From Hyphomicrobiaceae bacterium (GTDB lineage Bacteria > Pseudomonadota > Alphaproteobacteria > Rhizobiales > Devosiaceae), in the NCBI GenBank assembly GCA_020638095.1, contig JACKJF010000003.1, positions 992,001 to 1,056,000 on the forward strand: a stretch of DNA of 64,000 nucleotides. The letters are read 5' to 3'. How positions within the stretch are numbered: position 1 is the stretch's first letter; each line of letters starts with the position of its first letter. A program made the position numbers and the translations under genes. Below, piece after piece: positions 44,289 to 54,651 of this stretch. Below the pieces are notes generated by a model that saw nothing but the letters and a program-made list of their open reading frames with translations, did not search any database and was not told where the DNA came from.

Positions 44289-44810
44289 TCAGCGCCGGCG
44301 TTTGTCGAGCTGGTGATAGGCCTTGCGGGCGTGAAACTCGCAGTAAGGCGCATCTTCCTTGCTGTCGCGGCCGCAGAAATAGAATTCCTCGGTCAAGGGA
44401 TCGCCGATCGGCCATTTGCACGTCTTCTCCGTGAGCTGCAAAAGGGTCAGCCGTTCTTCGACCGGAATGAACAATTCCTGTTCGTTGTAGACTTCCTGTT
44501 CCACCAGCGCATCCGCCGACGGGTCCGCCTTGAGGGCGGTCGCGCCGATGACGTTGGTGGTGATCCCCGGCCGTCGCCGGACCCCGCCCGACGACACACC
44601 GCTTGATCGCCGCGCCGGCCGGCTCGCGCTCCGCGGGCGGGCGGTCGAGGTCGCCGGCTTGGCGCGTCCCGTCAATTTGAGGCGATGCACTTTGCCGATC
44701 ACCGCGTTGCGCGTCACGCCGTTGCCGAGCTCTGCCGCGATCTGGCTGGCGCTGAGACCGTCCATCCAGAGCTTTTTGAGCAGCTCAACTCGTTCGTCTG
44801 TCCAGCTCAT
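44289..44810 (-). CDS. gcrA: GcrA cell-cycle regulator
   Basis: 173 residues. SWTDERVELLKKLWMDGLSASQIAAELG ... TRNAVIGKVHRLKLTGR is the N-terminal DNA-binding domain; the C-terminus CKWPIGDP ... FYFCGRDS...PYCEFHARKAY is the sigma70-binding domain of GcrA. In alphaproteobacteria it activates promoters with methylated GANTC. It supports the taxonomic assignment. Lies convergent to phoB and divergent from argD. Confidence 0.95.
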   Translation of the reverse strand: MSWTDERVELLKKLWMDGLSASQIAAELGNGVTRNAVIGKVHRLKLTGRAKPATSTARPRSASRPARRSSGVSSGGVRRRPGITTNVIGATALKADPSADALVEQEVYNEQELFIPVEERLTLLQLTEKTCKWPIGDPLTEEFYFCGRDSKEDAPYCEFHARKAYHQLDKRRR

Positions 44811-45178
44811 CGCAGAATCCCTGTCCGCGCTGCCTAAACAGGCAGCGATCTATACCACAATTTGTATGTTGAGGAGGTCCGCCCTACGAAATCTCGTAAA
44901 CCCAACGGACCCACAATAACAAGGCGGCGGAATCGCTGACAAGCGGGGCGAGCAAGTTTCTCGCACTTTTTACCTGCTTTTTGCCGCGAGGTTCCGCCGC
45001 GCCCGAAAGCGGCGGAAAACCTGCGTTCCGGGGCAAATGATTGACAGATTCTCCCCCGATGCCCTATATGCGCGAACTAGGGAACGTGCCCCGTTCGGCG
45101 GCGCGTTTTTTGTTTTTAGCGCCACCATTCGAAGGCCGCCAGAAACCGTTCAACCCCTTCAAATCCGGATTGGAAACC
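44811..45178. other. Divergent promoter region gcrA / argD
   Basis: About 370 bases without a supported gene. It must contain promoters in both directions. The open frame running into argD has no typical coding pattern upstream of 45179. No hairpin or riboswitch recognised. Confidence 0.5.
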
Positions 45179-46360
45179 ATGTCCGCCCTGTTTGGAACCT
45201 ACGCGCGCTCCCCCATCGCTTTCGAGCGGGGCGAAGGCGTGCGACTGTTCACGGCGGAAGGCGAGGAATATCTCGATTTCTACGCCGGCATCGGTGTCAT
45301 GGCGCTCGGTCACCATCACCCGACCCTGGTCAAGGCGCTCAAAGACGGCGCCGACCGGGTCTGGCACGTCTCCAACATCTTCACCATTCCCGAAAGCGAA
45401 CGGCTCGCCGAGCGCCTGGTTGAAAAGACGTTCGCCGACGCGGTGTTCTTCACCAATTCGGGCGCCGAGGCGATCGAATGCGCCATCAAGACTGCCCGCC
45501 GCCATTTCTGGGCGGTCGGCGAGCCCGAGCGCGTCGAGATCATCTGCTTTTCCGGGGCCTTCCATGGCCGCACGCTCGGCACCATCGCCGCGGGCGGCAA
45601 CCCCTCGTATCTCGAAGGGTTTGGCACGCCTCTGCCCGGCTTCCACCACGTTCAGCCCAACGATATCGAAGCCGTCAGGGCCAAGCTTTCGAACCGCACG
45701 GCGGCGATCATGATCGAGCCGGTCCAGGGTGAGGGCGGCATCACTGTGATGAGCGAGCAGTTCTTGCGCGACCTCCGCGCGACCTGCGACGAGAACGGTT
45801 GCCTTCTCATACTTGACGAGATCCAGTGCGGTTTCGGGCGCACCGGCCGCTTCTTCGCCTATGAGTGGGCCGGCATCGAACCCGACATCCTCTGCGCGGC
45901 CAAAGCCATTGGCGGCGGTTTCCCGCTTGGGGCGTGCCTTGCGCGCGGCGAAGTTGCCAAGGCCATGGTGCCGGGCACGCATGGCTCAACCTATGGCGGC
46001 AATCCCCTGGCCTGCACCATCGGTAACGCGGTTCTCGACGAATACGAGAAGCCGGGATTCCTCGACCATGTCCGGGATGTGGCGAGCCACCTTCACTGGC
46101 ATCTTCAGCAGATGGCCCAGAAGTTTCCCGATCTGGTGGTTGAAGTGCGCGGCAAGGGCATGATCGCCGGGCTGAAAGTCACTCCGCCGGTGCGCGATCT
46201 CGTTGCGAAGGTCCGCGATCATCACCTTTTGACGGTTGCGGCGTCTGACAATGTGTTGCGCCTGCTGCCGCCGCTCATCATCACGCGGGACGAAATCGAC
46301 GAGGGCTTCGAGCGCATGACCGCCGCCTTTGAAGATTATCGCACCAACCAACCGGCGTGA
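45179..46360 (+). CDS. argD: Acetylornithine aminotransferase family protein
   Basis: 393 residues from the ATG at 45179 ([15 protein letters not shown]), matching the family start. PLP-dependent class III aminotransferase: [41 protein letters not shown], and the PLP lysine in [14 protein letters not shown]. Converts N-acetylglutamate semialdehyde to N-acetylornithine (and may serve succinyldiaminopimelate). It is followed after 35 bases by argF. Confidence 0.92.
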   Translation: MSALFGTYARSPIAFERGEGVRLFTAEGEEYLDFYAGIGVMALGHHHPTLVKALKDGADRVWHVSNIFTIPESERLAERLVEKTFADAVFFTNSGAEAIECAIKTARRHFWAVGEPERVEIICFSGAFHGRTLGTIAAGGNPSYLEGFGTPLPGFHHVQPNDIEAVRAKLSNRTAAIMIEPVQGEGGITVMSEQFLRDLRATCDENGCLLILDEIQCGFGRTGRFFAYEWAGIEPDILCAAKAIGGGFPLGACLARGEVAKAMVPGTHGSTYGGNPLACTIGNAVLDEYEKPGFLDHVRDVASHLHWHLQQMAQKFPDLVVEVRGKGMIAGLKVTPPVRDLVAKVRDHHLLTVAASDNVLRLLPPLIITRDEIDEGFERMTAAFEDYRTNQPA

Positions 46361-46395
46361 GCCGCAACCACCGGCCTCACGCAAGGAGAGCGCCT

Positions 46396-47328
46396 ATGGC
46401 CTCCACCAGCCCCATTCGCCATTTCCTCGACATCAAGCAGTTCGATGCCGCGACCCTGCGCCGGATTCTTGACATGTCCGTTCGCCTGAAAAAGCTTCTC
46501 GGCGAAGGTGAGCGCCCGGCCTTGCTCAAGGACAGGGTGCTCGCGATGATCTTCGAGCGCGAGAGCACGCGCACGCGCGTTTCGTTCGATGTCGGCATGC
46601 GCCAGCTCGGCGGCGAAACGATCATGCTGACGGGCAAGGAGATGCAGCTTTCGCGTGAGGAAACCCTTGCGGACACCGCACGCGTCATGTCGCGTTATGT
46701 CGATGCGATCATGATCCGCATTCTCAGCCACGACGATTTGCTTGAGCTTGCGGGCGCGGCTTCAGTCCCGGTGATCAACGGTCTGACCCGCGTCTCACAT
46801 CCATGCCAGATCCTCGCCGATATCCAGACCTTTGAGGAGCATCGCGGCCCGATCGGCGAGGCCAAGGTCGCCTGGGTGGGCGATGCCAATAACGTCATGA
46901 CTTCCTGGGTCCATGCCGTCACCACCTTTGGCGGCACGATGACGATTTCGACCCCGAAGGAATATGGGCCCGACCAGGGAATGCTCTCCGATATCGCCGA
47001 CGCGGGCGGGCGCGTCGAGCTGATCGACGATCCGCGCGCTGCGGTTGAGGGTGCCGACCTTGTCATCACCGATACCTGGGTTTCGATGGGCGACAGCGAT
47101 GTCAACGAGCGCCGCCGCATCCTCAAGCCCTACCGGGTCGACAAATCGCTGATGAACCTTGCCGCCAAAAAGGCGCTCTTCATGCACTGCCTTCCCGCTC
47201 ATCGTGGCGACGAGGTCACGAGCGATGTCATGGACGGGCCGCAATCGGTCGTCTTCGACGAGGCGGAAAACCGGCTCCACGCGCAAAAGGGTGTGCTGGC
47301 CTGGTGTTTCGGCTGGGACGAGATCTGA
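46396..47328 (+). CDS. argF: Ornithine carbamoyltransferase
   Basis: 310 residues from the ATG at 46396 with AAGGAG upstream. ESTRTRVSF (carbamoyl-phosphate binding), SHPCQILAD and MHCLPAHRG (ornithine-binding) identify an ornithine carbamoyltransferase; makes citrulline. Its TGA overlaps the hslO ATG by one base (TGATG). Confidence 0.95.
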   Translation: MASTSPIRHFLDIKQFDAATLRRILDMSVRLKKLLGEGERPALLKDRVLAMIFERESTRTRVSFDVGMRQLGGETIMLTGKEMQLSREETLADTARVMSRYVDAIMIRILSHDDLLELAGAASVPVINGLTRVSHPCQILADIQTFEEHRGPIGEAKVAWVGDANNVMTSWVHAVTTFGGTMTISTPKEYGPDQGMLSDIADAGGRVELIDDPRAAVEGADLVITDTWVSMGDSDVNERRRILKPYRVDKSLMNLAAKKALFMHCLPAHRGDEVTSDVMDGPQSVVFDEAENRLHAQKGVLAWCFGWDEI

Positions 47329-48329
47329 TGGCGCGCGCCAACCTTGCCCAATATGGCCTCGACCGCGCCGAGAGCGGAGATGACGTCGCCGTCGCGTTCA
47401 CCCTCGAAGAACTCGATTGCCGCGGGCGATCTGTGCGTCTCGGTAACGCCATCGACCTCATATTGTCGCGCCACAAATATCCCGATCCGGTCGCCCGGCT
47501 TCTGGCAGAGGCAACAACGCTTGCCGCGCTTATCGGCTCTGCTCTGAAGTTCGAGGGCCGCTTCATTCTTCAGACCCAGACCGATGGGCCTGTCGACATG
47601 ATCGTTGTCGATTTCGACGCGCCGGACGGCATGCGCGGCTATGCCCGGTTCGACCGCGCTGCGGTGAACAAGGCGATCGCGGCAAAAACCCTCGACGCCG
47701 GTACGCTACTCGGCAATGGCCATCTTGCCATGACCATCGATCAGGGCATCCACACCGACCGCTACCAGGGCATCGTCAAACTTGACGGAATTGGGTTCGA
47801 GGAAGCCGCGCGCCACTATTTCATGCAGTCGGAACAGATTCCGACTGAGGTGCGGCTCGCCGTCGCAGAGCATGCACAGAAAGGCGCGGACCGCCCGCAT
47901 TGGCGCGCCGGCGGCCTGATGCTGCAATTCTTCCCGAAGTCGGGCGAACAGGTCCTGCCGGACCTTCCCGGCGACGGCGACTTCGACAATCCCGAAACCG
48001 CCGATCCGCTTTACGCCGAACCGGACCACTGGACCGAGGCGCGAGCGCTCTTCTCGACGATTTCGGATGACGAACTCGTCGATCCCGACGTGTCCCCCGA
48101 ACGCCTGCTTTTCCGCCTGTTTCACGAGCGCGGCGTGCGTGTTTTCGAGCCGCACGCGCTTGAGGAGCGCTGCCGCTGCTCGGCCGAGCGCATCGAGTCG
48201 ATGCTCGCCGAAAGCTTCAGCGCCGAAGACCGGGAAGAAATGGCAGTCGATGGAGAAATCGAAGTAGTCTGCGAATTCTGCTCAACCGCCTATCACTTCA
48301 ATCCGCATCAGTTCGACCCGAAGTCCTGA
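47328..48329 (+). CDS. hslO: Hsp33 redox-regulated chaperone
   Basis: 333 residues from the ATG at 47328. The C-terminal zinc/redox switch is CRCS (CxC) ... CEFC (CxxC), the Hsp33 signature; the N-terminal domain has MIVVDFDAPDGMRGYARF and GHLAMTIDQG. Activated by oxidation to hold unfolding proteins. It overlaps argF by one base; argD-argF-hslO is a common order in alphaproteobacteria. Confidence 0.95.
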   Translation: MARANLAQYGLDRAESGDDVAVAFTLEELDCRGRSVRLGNAIDLILSRHKYPDPVARLLAEATTLAALIGSALKFEGRFILQTQTDGPVDMIVVDFDAPDGMRGYARFDRAAVNKAIAAKTLDAGTLLGNGHLAMTIDQGIHTDRYQGIVKLDGIGFEEAARHYFMQSEQIPTEVRLAVAEHAQKGADRPHWRAGGLMLQFFPKSGEQVLPDLPGDGDFDNPETADPLYAEPDHWTEARALFSTISDDELVDPDVSPERLLFRLFHERGVRVFEPHALEERCRCSAERIESMLAESFSAEDREEMAVDGEIEVVCEFCSTAYHFNPHQFDPKS

Positions 48330-48390
48330 CGCCGATCAGAAGCGTTTGCCGGAAACATACCTTTCCAATCTTTCATTTGTCTGGCGTGTG

Positions 48391-48412
48391 TCCAACAGAT
48401 ACCTCTGTTGGA
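48391..48412. promoter_or_regulatory. Perfect 9-bp palindrome before the RND efflux operon
   Basis: TCCAACAGA (48391-48399), 4-base centre, TCTGTTGGA (48404-48412), 39 bases upstream of the adaptor gene. Its symmetry and position fit an operator for a TetR-type dimeric repressor, but no such regulator gene is adjacent. It could also fold as an RNA hairpin after hslO. Confidence 0.55.
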
Positions 48413-48451
48413 ATTGTTCGTGATTGAAGACAGCCGAATGGGATGTAAGGC

Positions 48452-49873
48452 TTGGACCAGCGCAATCCGCTGACCGATGGGCTGGAAGACGGGGCGCCGG
48501 CTGCCCCAAGGCCGCGCCGCCGCTTCGGTATCCTCAGCGTTCTCTTCCGCATTGTCGTGGCGCTCGGCATTCTGGCCGGCGCCTTCTATCTCGCGGCAAC
48601 GCTCTACGCCTCCCGCCCCGCTCCCGTGACGCGTTCGGCCTTCGAACGCAGCTTTACGGTTGCTGTCACCGATGCCGCCTATGTCGATGAGACCCCGATG
48701 CTCAAGAGCTTCGGTGAAGTCGCTGCCGGCAACACGCTGCAGCTTCGCACGCAGGCCGCCGGCGAAATCACTTTCGTGTCGTCCAATCTTCGCCCCGGCG
48801 CGCGCGTGAGTGCCGGAGAAACCCTGGCTCGCATCGATCCGTTCAACTATCAACTGGCTCTGTCAAATGCCGAGGACGATTTGGCCAGCGCCAAACTCAG
48901 CCTCACCGAGGCCAGGGAGCAGCTTAATCTCCAACAGGCCAACGTCAATTTCGCCCGTGACCAATACGATGTCGCCGTCGCCGATTTCGACCGCGCCAAG
49001 ACCCTTGTCGATAGCGGCTCGCTGACCGACAAGGAGCTCGATGCACGCCGTCTGGTTGTGTCCCAGCGCGACCAGGCCATGCGCCAGGCCGAAAGCGCAC
49101 TGGCCTTGCAGCAATCCGCCATTGACCGGCGCAATGCCGACATCGAGCGGGCGGGACGCGCCGTTTCGCAGGCTCAGCGCGCGCTCGACGCTACCGAAAT
49201 AACCGCCCCGTTCGAGGGTATTGTCACCGACGCCTCGGCTACGGTTGGGGCCATTGCCGGCCAGAACGAGGCCCTGGCCACTCTTTTCGAGGCCGACAAT
49301 CTCGAAGTCAGGTTCACCTTGTCCGAAAAGGAATTCGGGCAGATCGCCGGCGCCGATCTGATCGGCCGTCCGGTGACCGTCACCTGGGACATTGCCGGCG
49401 ATCCTCAGACCCTGACGGGCACAGTGGTCCGCACGGGCGCCGAAGTCGACCCGCAACTGGGCGGCGTGGAACTCTTCGCCCGTCTCGATGACGCCGCCAC
49501 GTCTCTCATCCGGCCCGGCACCTTCGTGTCGGTCGAACTGCCCGGCACCACCTATGCTCACGTGCTCGTACTGCCGGAAACCGCCATCTACGACGACAAC
49601 CACTTCTACCGCATGGCCGACGGGCGCATGCAGAAGGTCGATGCGACCCTCGTGGCCCGTCAGGACGGCAACGTGATCGTCAACGCCGATGTGAGCGAAG
49701 GCGACAAGATCATCACCACGCGGCTGGCCCAAGCCGGCGAGGGGGTTAAGGTCGCGCTCGAAGGCGAAACGCCGCAATTTGGCGGCGGCGGAGCGGGTGG
49801 TTTTGGTGCGGGCGGACCTCCTCCGGGTGGACCCCCGCCGGGTGGGCCTCCTCCCGGCGGACCCGGAGGCTAG
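48452..49873 (+). CDS. Efflux RND transporter periplasmic adaptor subunit
   Basis: 473 residues from a TTG at 48452 (MDQRNPLTDGLED when initiated). One membrane helix (about 27-50), then the membrane-fusion-protein layout: barrel half LRTQAAGEITFVSSNLRPGARVSAGETLARID, long coiled hairpin (about 130-240), ALDATEITAPFEGIVTD, beta domains. The tail is a Gly/Pro repeat (GGPPP x3) of unclear function. It bridges the inner-membrane pump to an outer-membrane channel. No outer-membrane factor gene is nearby. The permease gene begins two bases after its stop. Confidence 0.9.
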   Translation: MDQRNPLTDGLEDGAPAAPRPRRRFGILSVLFRIVVALGILAGAFYLAATLYASRPAPVTRSAFERSFTVAVTDAAYVDETPMLKSFGEVAAGNTLQLRTQAAGEITFVSSNLRPGARVSAGETLARIDPFNYQLALSNAEDDLASAKLSLTEAREQLNLQQANVNFARDQYDVAVADFDRAKTLVDSGSLTDKELDARRLVVSQRDQAMRQAESALALQQSAIDRRNADIERAGRAVSQAQRALDATEITAPFEGIVTDASATVGAIAGQNEALATLFEADNLEVRFTLSEKEFGQIAGADLIGRPVTVTWDIAGDPQTLTGTVVRTGAEVDPQLGGVELFARLDDAATSLIRPGTFVSVELPGTTYAHVLVLPETAIYDDNHFYRMADGRMQKVDATLVARQDGNVIVNADVSEGDKIITTRLAQAGEGVKVALEGETPQFGGGGAGGFGAGGPPPGGPPPGGPPPGGPGG

Positions 49874-49874
49874 A

Positions 49875-52800
49875 ATGGCCGAACCGCACCGCACGAACGC
49901 CATACTTCAGGGCTTCGTCACCCACCGCAACGCGGCCAACCTCTTGATGATCCTTCTGGTCATTTTCGGGTTCTATGGCGTCATCGGCCTCAACCGGCAA
50001 TTGTTCCCGGACACCAACCCCAACACGATCCGCATATCGCTGTCGTGGAGTGGGGCGAGCGCCGACGACATCGAAAAGAACCTGTTGCAGGTCATCGAGC
50101 CGACTGTTCGTTTTCTCGACGGGGTGAGGTCGATGTCCTCGAACGCCTCTGAGGGCAGGGGGACAATTAGTCTCAGTTTCGAACGCAACACCGACATGCG
50201 CGACGCGGAAAACCGCGTGCAGACCGCCGTCGATTCCATCCCCAACCTGCCCGAGAGCGCCGACGCGCCTGTTGTCTCGCGCCAGAAGTTCTTCGATCCC
50301 GTCGCCTCGATCGGCATAGCCGGGCCGTTCCCGGAAAATGCGCTCCGGAACTACGCCCGCGAAATTCGCGATGGCCTGCTCGATGCGGGTGTCGATCAGG
50401 TCTCGATGAGCGGCTATCGCGATCGCCAGATCACGATTTCCGTCGACGACGCGAAACTGCGCCAGCTGGACCTGACCCTCGACTCCATCGCAACCGCGAT
50501 TTCCCCGAACCTTGCCGACCGCCCGTCGGGCACGCTGTCCGGCAGCTTCGAGGCGCAGATCCGCGCGGTGGCGCCGGATGTGACCCCGGAGGACCTTGCC
50601 GCCACGGAAATCAAGAGCCTGCCAACTGGCGAGGTGCTGACCCTTGGCGACGTCGCCACGATCACCGACGGCTTCAACGAGAACACGTCGCTCGGCTTCA
50701 TGCGTGGCGAGCCGGCCATCCGTCTGACGGTCTCGAGGTCGGCGACCGCCGACAGTGTTTCGACCTACGACACGATCCGCGACTATGTGGAGAAGATCAA
50801 ACCGACGCTGCCCGCCTCGCTCAACATCCAGGTTTTCGACGCGGCGGCGCAGCAGATCAACGATCGCTTGTCCCTGATCGTCAACAACGGCGCTTCGGGC
50901 CTCGTTCTGGTGATCATCATCCTGTTCCTGTTTCTCGACTGGCGCATCGCCATCTGGGTTGCCGCGGGCATTCCCGTGTCGATCGCCGCGACGCTCGGGG
51001 TGATGTATGCGACCGGCCAGTCGATCAACATGATTTCGATGTTCGCCATGATGATGACCCTTGGCATCATCGTCGACGATGCGATCGTCGTTGGCGAGCA
51101 CACCGCCACCCGTTTTGCCCTGGGCGACAGTCCACGTCAGGCGGCCCTGACCGGGGCGGGACACATGTTCATTCCGGTCATCGCTGCGAGCCTCACCACC
51201 ATGGCGGCCTTCGGTCCGATTCTGGCCGTGCGCGAATTCATCGGCCAGATCATGGCGCCGCTGCCGCTGGTCGTCCTCGCGGTCCTGACCGCAAGCTCGA
51301 TCGAATGCTTCCTCATCCTGCCCGGACACCTTGCCCATTCCCTGCCATCGAAACGGCGGCCGCCCAGCTGGTTCCGCCGCAACTTCGACAAGGGATTTGC
51401 GTTTTTCCGCGATCGGCTCTTTGGCGCGCTCAGCCGCTTGTCCTTCTCCTGGCGCTACGCGACGGTCGCCATCGCGCTCGCCGTGACCATCATCGGTTTC
51501 TCGCTCATCGGCGCGGGCAAGATCGGCTTTTCCTTCTTTCCGACCTCCGAAAGCGACAGTTTCCGGATATTTGCCAACTTCCAGCCGGGCACGCCGCAGG
51601 ATCAAATGGCGGGTATCGTTGGCGACATCGAACAGGCCATCACCAAAGTCGACAACGATCTGTCGCCCGACCATCCGCTGGTTCTGACAACCTACGCGAC
51701 CTTGGACCTCGAGAACGGCGGCACCTCGATCAACGTCTATCTGACCCCGAGCGAAACCCGGTCCGTCAGGACGCCCGATTTCACCCGCGCCATTCAGGCG
51801 GCGCTCCCCAAGGTCGCCGGCGTGCAGAGTATCACGGTGCGCGAGCAGCGTGGCGGACCAGGTGGCCGGGCCATCGACGTGCAACTGATCGGTACTGATG
51901 TCGCGGCCCTGAAGAAGGCCTCAGAAGATCTGCAGGGCGTGCTCGAAGGTTTCAGCGGCGTCAACGCCATTTCCGACACGCTGAGCTATGGCAGCCCGGA
52001 AGTGACCATGCACCTGACCCCGCGCGGCGCGGCGCTTGGTTTCACGCTCGCCAGTCTCGGCACCCAGATCCGCGACGCCTTCGAAGGCCGGACGGTCGAC
52101 ACGATCGCAGCCAACAACGACGAAATCGCCATCATTCTGAAACGCAACACCGATCTCAGCGGCTCGTCGGCCCTGCGCGACCTCTGGGTCCGCGCGAGTT
52201 CGGGCAACTACGTGCCGCTCTCTTCGGTCGTCACCTTCTCCGAACGGCAGGTCTTTTCGCGTATCAATCGCGAGGATGGCCGGACCGTCGTCGACGTGCA
52301 GGCCGATGTCGACAGCACCCAAACGACGGCGGATGACGTGCTCAAGCGCCTCGAAAGCGATTACCTGCCGCAGATTATCTCCAAATACGGCATCAGTTAT
52401 GACCTTGCCGGCGAGCAGCGTGACTTTTCCCAGCTCTGGAGCGACCTGACCATCGGCTCGATCATCGCCCTCGCGCTGATGTACGTCATCATCTCCTGGT
52501 CATTCGGTTCCTGGTTCCTGCCGGTGGCAGTCATGCTCATCATTCCTTTCGGCATCGTCGGAGCAATCTGGGGCCACTACCTTCTCGGCTACGATTTGAC
52601 TTCCGTCTCACTCATGGGCCTGCTTGGCCTGTCGGGCATCCTCGTCAACGATTCCATCGTGCTCATTTCGCGCATGCTCGAGCGGCGCCAGACCGGCGAG
52701 GGGCTGCGCGAGGCCGCGACCGGTGCGTCACGCGATCGATTGCGCGCCGTCCTGTTGACCAGCTTGACGACCATTGGCGGGTTGGTGCCATTGCTTTTCG

Positions 52801-53039
52801 AGAAAAGCCTTCAAGCCCAGTTCCTCATTCCCATGGCCATCACCCTCGTCTTCGGGCTGGGGCTCGCGACCCTTCTGGTTCTTTTCCTCGTGCCCGCCTT
52901 CATCGGCATCGGGGCAGATTTCGCCGCCATCGGCCGCTGGCTTCTGATGACGAAGCGCGCCACCACGTTCCGCGAATTGATCGGTGGCGTCCACCTCGAC
53001 CAGCCGCCACAGGCCGGCCCGGTGCATCCGGCCGAGTAA
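49875..53039 (+). CDS. Efflux RND transporter permease
   Basis: 1054 residues from the ATG at 49875 with GGAGG upstream. Twelve-helix RND pump: first helix ANLLMILLVIFGFYGVIGL, two large periplasmic domains, motif GIIVDDAIVVGEHTATR in helix 4, second-half helices near 880-1020 (LMGLLGLSGILVNDSIVLISRML). Proton-driven export of drugs or other amphiphiles; the substrate is not predictable. Operon partner of the adaptor. Confidence 0.93.
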   Translation: MAEPHRTNAILQGFVTHRNAANLLMILLVIFGFYGVIGLNRQLFPDTNPNTIRISLSWSGASADDIEKNLLQVIEPTVRFLDGVRSMSSNASEGRGTISLSFERNTDMRDAENRVQTAVDSIPNLPESADAPVVSRQKFFDPVASIGIAGPFPENALRNYAREIRDGLLDAGVDQVSMSGYRDRQITISVDDAKLRQLDLTLDSIATAISPNLADRPSGTLSGSFEAQIRAVAPDVTPEDLAATEIKSLPTGEVLTLGDVATITDGFNENTSLGFMRGEPAIRLTVSRSATADSVSTYDTIRDYVEKIKPTLPASLNIQVFDAAAQQINDRLSLIVNNGASGLVLVIIILFLFLDWRIAIWVAAGIPVSIAATLGVMYATGQSINMISMFAMMMTLGIIVDDAIVVGEHTATRFALGDSPRQAALTGAGHMFIPVIAASLTTMAAFGPILAVREFIGQIMAPLPLVVLAVLTASSIECFLILPGHLAHSLPSKRRPPSWFRRNFDKGFAFFRDRLFGALSRLSFSWRYATVAIALAVTIIGFSLIGAGKIGFSFFPTSESDSFRIFANFQPGTPQDQMAGIVGDIEQAITKVDNDLSPDHPLVLTTYATLDLENGGTSINVYLTPSETRSVRTPDFTRAIQAALPKVAGVQSITVREQRGGPGGRAIDVQLIGTDVAALKKASEDLQGVLEGFSGVNAISDTLSYGSPEVTMHLTPRGAALGFTLASLGTQIRDAFEGRTVDTIAANNDEIAIILKRNTDLSGSSALRDLWVRASSGNYVPLSSVVTFSERQVFSRINREDGRTVVDVQADVDSTQTTADDVLKRLESDYLPQIISKYGISYDLAGEQRDFSQLWSDLTIGSIIALALMYVIISWSFGSWFLPVAVMLIIPFGIVGAIWGHYLLGYDLTSVSLMGLLGLSGILVNDSIVLISRMLERRQTGEGLREAATGASRDRLRAVLLTSLTTIGGLVPLLFEKSLQAQFLIPMAITLVFGLGLATLLVLFLVPAFIGIGADFAAIGRWLLMTKRATTFRELIGGVHLDQPPQAGPVHPAE

Positions 53040-53040
53040 C

Positions 53041-54486
53041 CTAGCCGCGCCAGAAACGCGGTGACAGCAGCACCAGAACCACAAGAACCTCGAGCCGCCC
53101 GACCAGCATCGACACGGTCATCACCCATTTTACGAAGTCATTGAGCGAGGAGAAGTTTCCCGCCGGCCCGATGATCGGACCGAGCCCCGGTCCGACATTG
53201 GAAATGGTAGTCGCGGCGCCGGAAAGGGCGGTGACGGGGTCGAGTCCGGCAAGCCCGAGCAGCACCGCTTCGATCAGAAAACAGACCACGTAAAGAAAGA
53301 CGAAGCTTTGCACCGAACGCGATACGTCGTCGGTCAGGGGCATGCCGTTGAAGCGTTTGACATAGACCCGGGACGGCATCAGCACCCGGCTGATATGCTG
53401 CACGAGATCCTTGGCCAGAACCTGAAAACGGAAGATCTTGATTCCGCAGGACGTCGAGCCCGTGCATCCCCCCATGAAGGTCAGGATGAAAAAGAGCGTC
53501 ACCGCTGCCGGCCCCCAGGCATTGTAGTCCGCATTGCCGAAGCCGGTACCCGTCATCACCGAGACGACCGAAAAGATGGCGTGGCGGAAGGCTTCCTCGC
53601 CATGATGGAGGTTCGCGGACGTCTGAAGCCAGAAGGCGATGGCCGTTCCAAGGGCGATCAGTCCGAGAAAGGCGCGGACCTGCGAGTCCTTGATGAGCCG
53701 CCAGGCCTGTCCGCCCACAGCCGCCAGAAACAGGGCGAACGGCGTCGCGCCGAGGATCATGAAGACCACCGCGATATACTCGATGGCGTGGGACTCATAG
53801 GCGCCGAGCGAGGAGTCGCGCGTCGAGTATCCACCGGTCGCGAGCGTCGTCATGGCATGAACGACTGCGTCGAACAGGCTCATGCCGGCCATCCAGTAGA
53901 GCAGGGCGCAAGCGAGCGTCAGAAGCGAATAGATGGCGACCATGCCGCCTGCAATGTTGGCGGCGCGCGGCAGGATCTTGTCCGGCGTTTCGAACGCTTC
54001 GGCCTTGAACATCTGCATGCCGCCGACCGAGAGCATCGGTAGAACGGCGATGGACATCACCACCATGCCGAGGCCACCGAGCCACTGCAAAATACCGCGC
54101 CAAATGAGAATGCCCGGCGGCATCGTGTCGAGCCCGACGAAAACCGTCGAACCCGTCGTGGTGAACCCCGACATGCTTTCGAAAACGGCATCGGTGAACG
54201 AGGTGTGAAGGTCCGACCACATGAAGGGGATGGCACTGAAAAGGGTCATGACCACCCAGATCAGGGTCGTCATCAGGAAGGCCTGACGAAGGCTCAGCGG
54301 TTCGACATGACCCGACGACGAGGCCCAGAGCCCGGCGCCAATGAGGCAGGTGATCATCGAGCAGGCAAAAAAGACCCGCCAGTCGTCATTTCCCGCGACC
54401 GCATCAACCATTGCCGGCACGAGCATGGCCAACCCGAGCGTCGCCAGAAGCACGCCGGTGATCGTCAGAATTGTGCGAAAACCCAT
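53041..54486 (-). CDS. trkH: TrkH family potassium uptake protein
   Basis: 481 residues from the ATG at 54486 (MGFRTILTITG); the open frame upstream is unlikely to be coding. The four selectivity-filter repeats are seen: SMSGFTTTGSTVF, TLATGGYSTRD, VMTGTGFGNAD, TISNVGPGLG. Works with TrkA, which is not in the window. Its stop lies one base from that of the convergent RND permease. Confidence 0.93.
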   Translation of the reverse strand: MGFRTILTITGVLLATLGLAMLVPAMVDAVAGNDDWRVFFACSMITCLIGAGLWASSSGHVEPLSLRQAFLMTTLIWVVMTLFSAIPFMWSDLHTSFTDAVFESMSGFTTTGSTVFVGLDTMPPGILIWRGILQWLGGLGMVVMSIAVLPMLSVGGMQMFKAEAFETPDKILPRAANIAGGMVAIYSLLTLACALLYWMAGMSLFDAVVHAMTTLATGGYSTRDSSLGAYESHAIEYIAVVFMILGATPFALFLAAVGGQAWRLIKDSQVRAFLGLIALGTAIAFWLQTSANLHHGEEAFRHAIFSVVSVMTGTGFGNADYNAWGPAAVTLFFILTFMGGCTGSTSCGIKIFRFQVLAKDLVQHISRVLMPSRVYVKRFNGMPLTDDVSRSVQSFVFLYVVCFLIEAVLLGLAGLDPVTALSGAATTISNVGPGLGPIIGPAGNFSSLNDFVKWVMTVSMLVGRLEVLVVLVLLSPRFWRG

Positions 54487-54651
54487 TGGCGGCTGCCCCG
54501 GCCCGTCTGCAACTCGGTCGGCGGCAAAATGCCCTGCTTCGCCATTTGCGGCAAGAAGCAACCTGTCGCGTCCTCACCGGGTTTTGCGCCGACGTGAAGG
54601 CGCTGACTGCGCGAACCTGCTATAGTCGGCGGCTTTTATCAGGAGATACCG

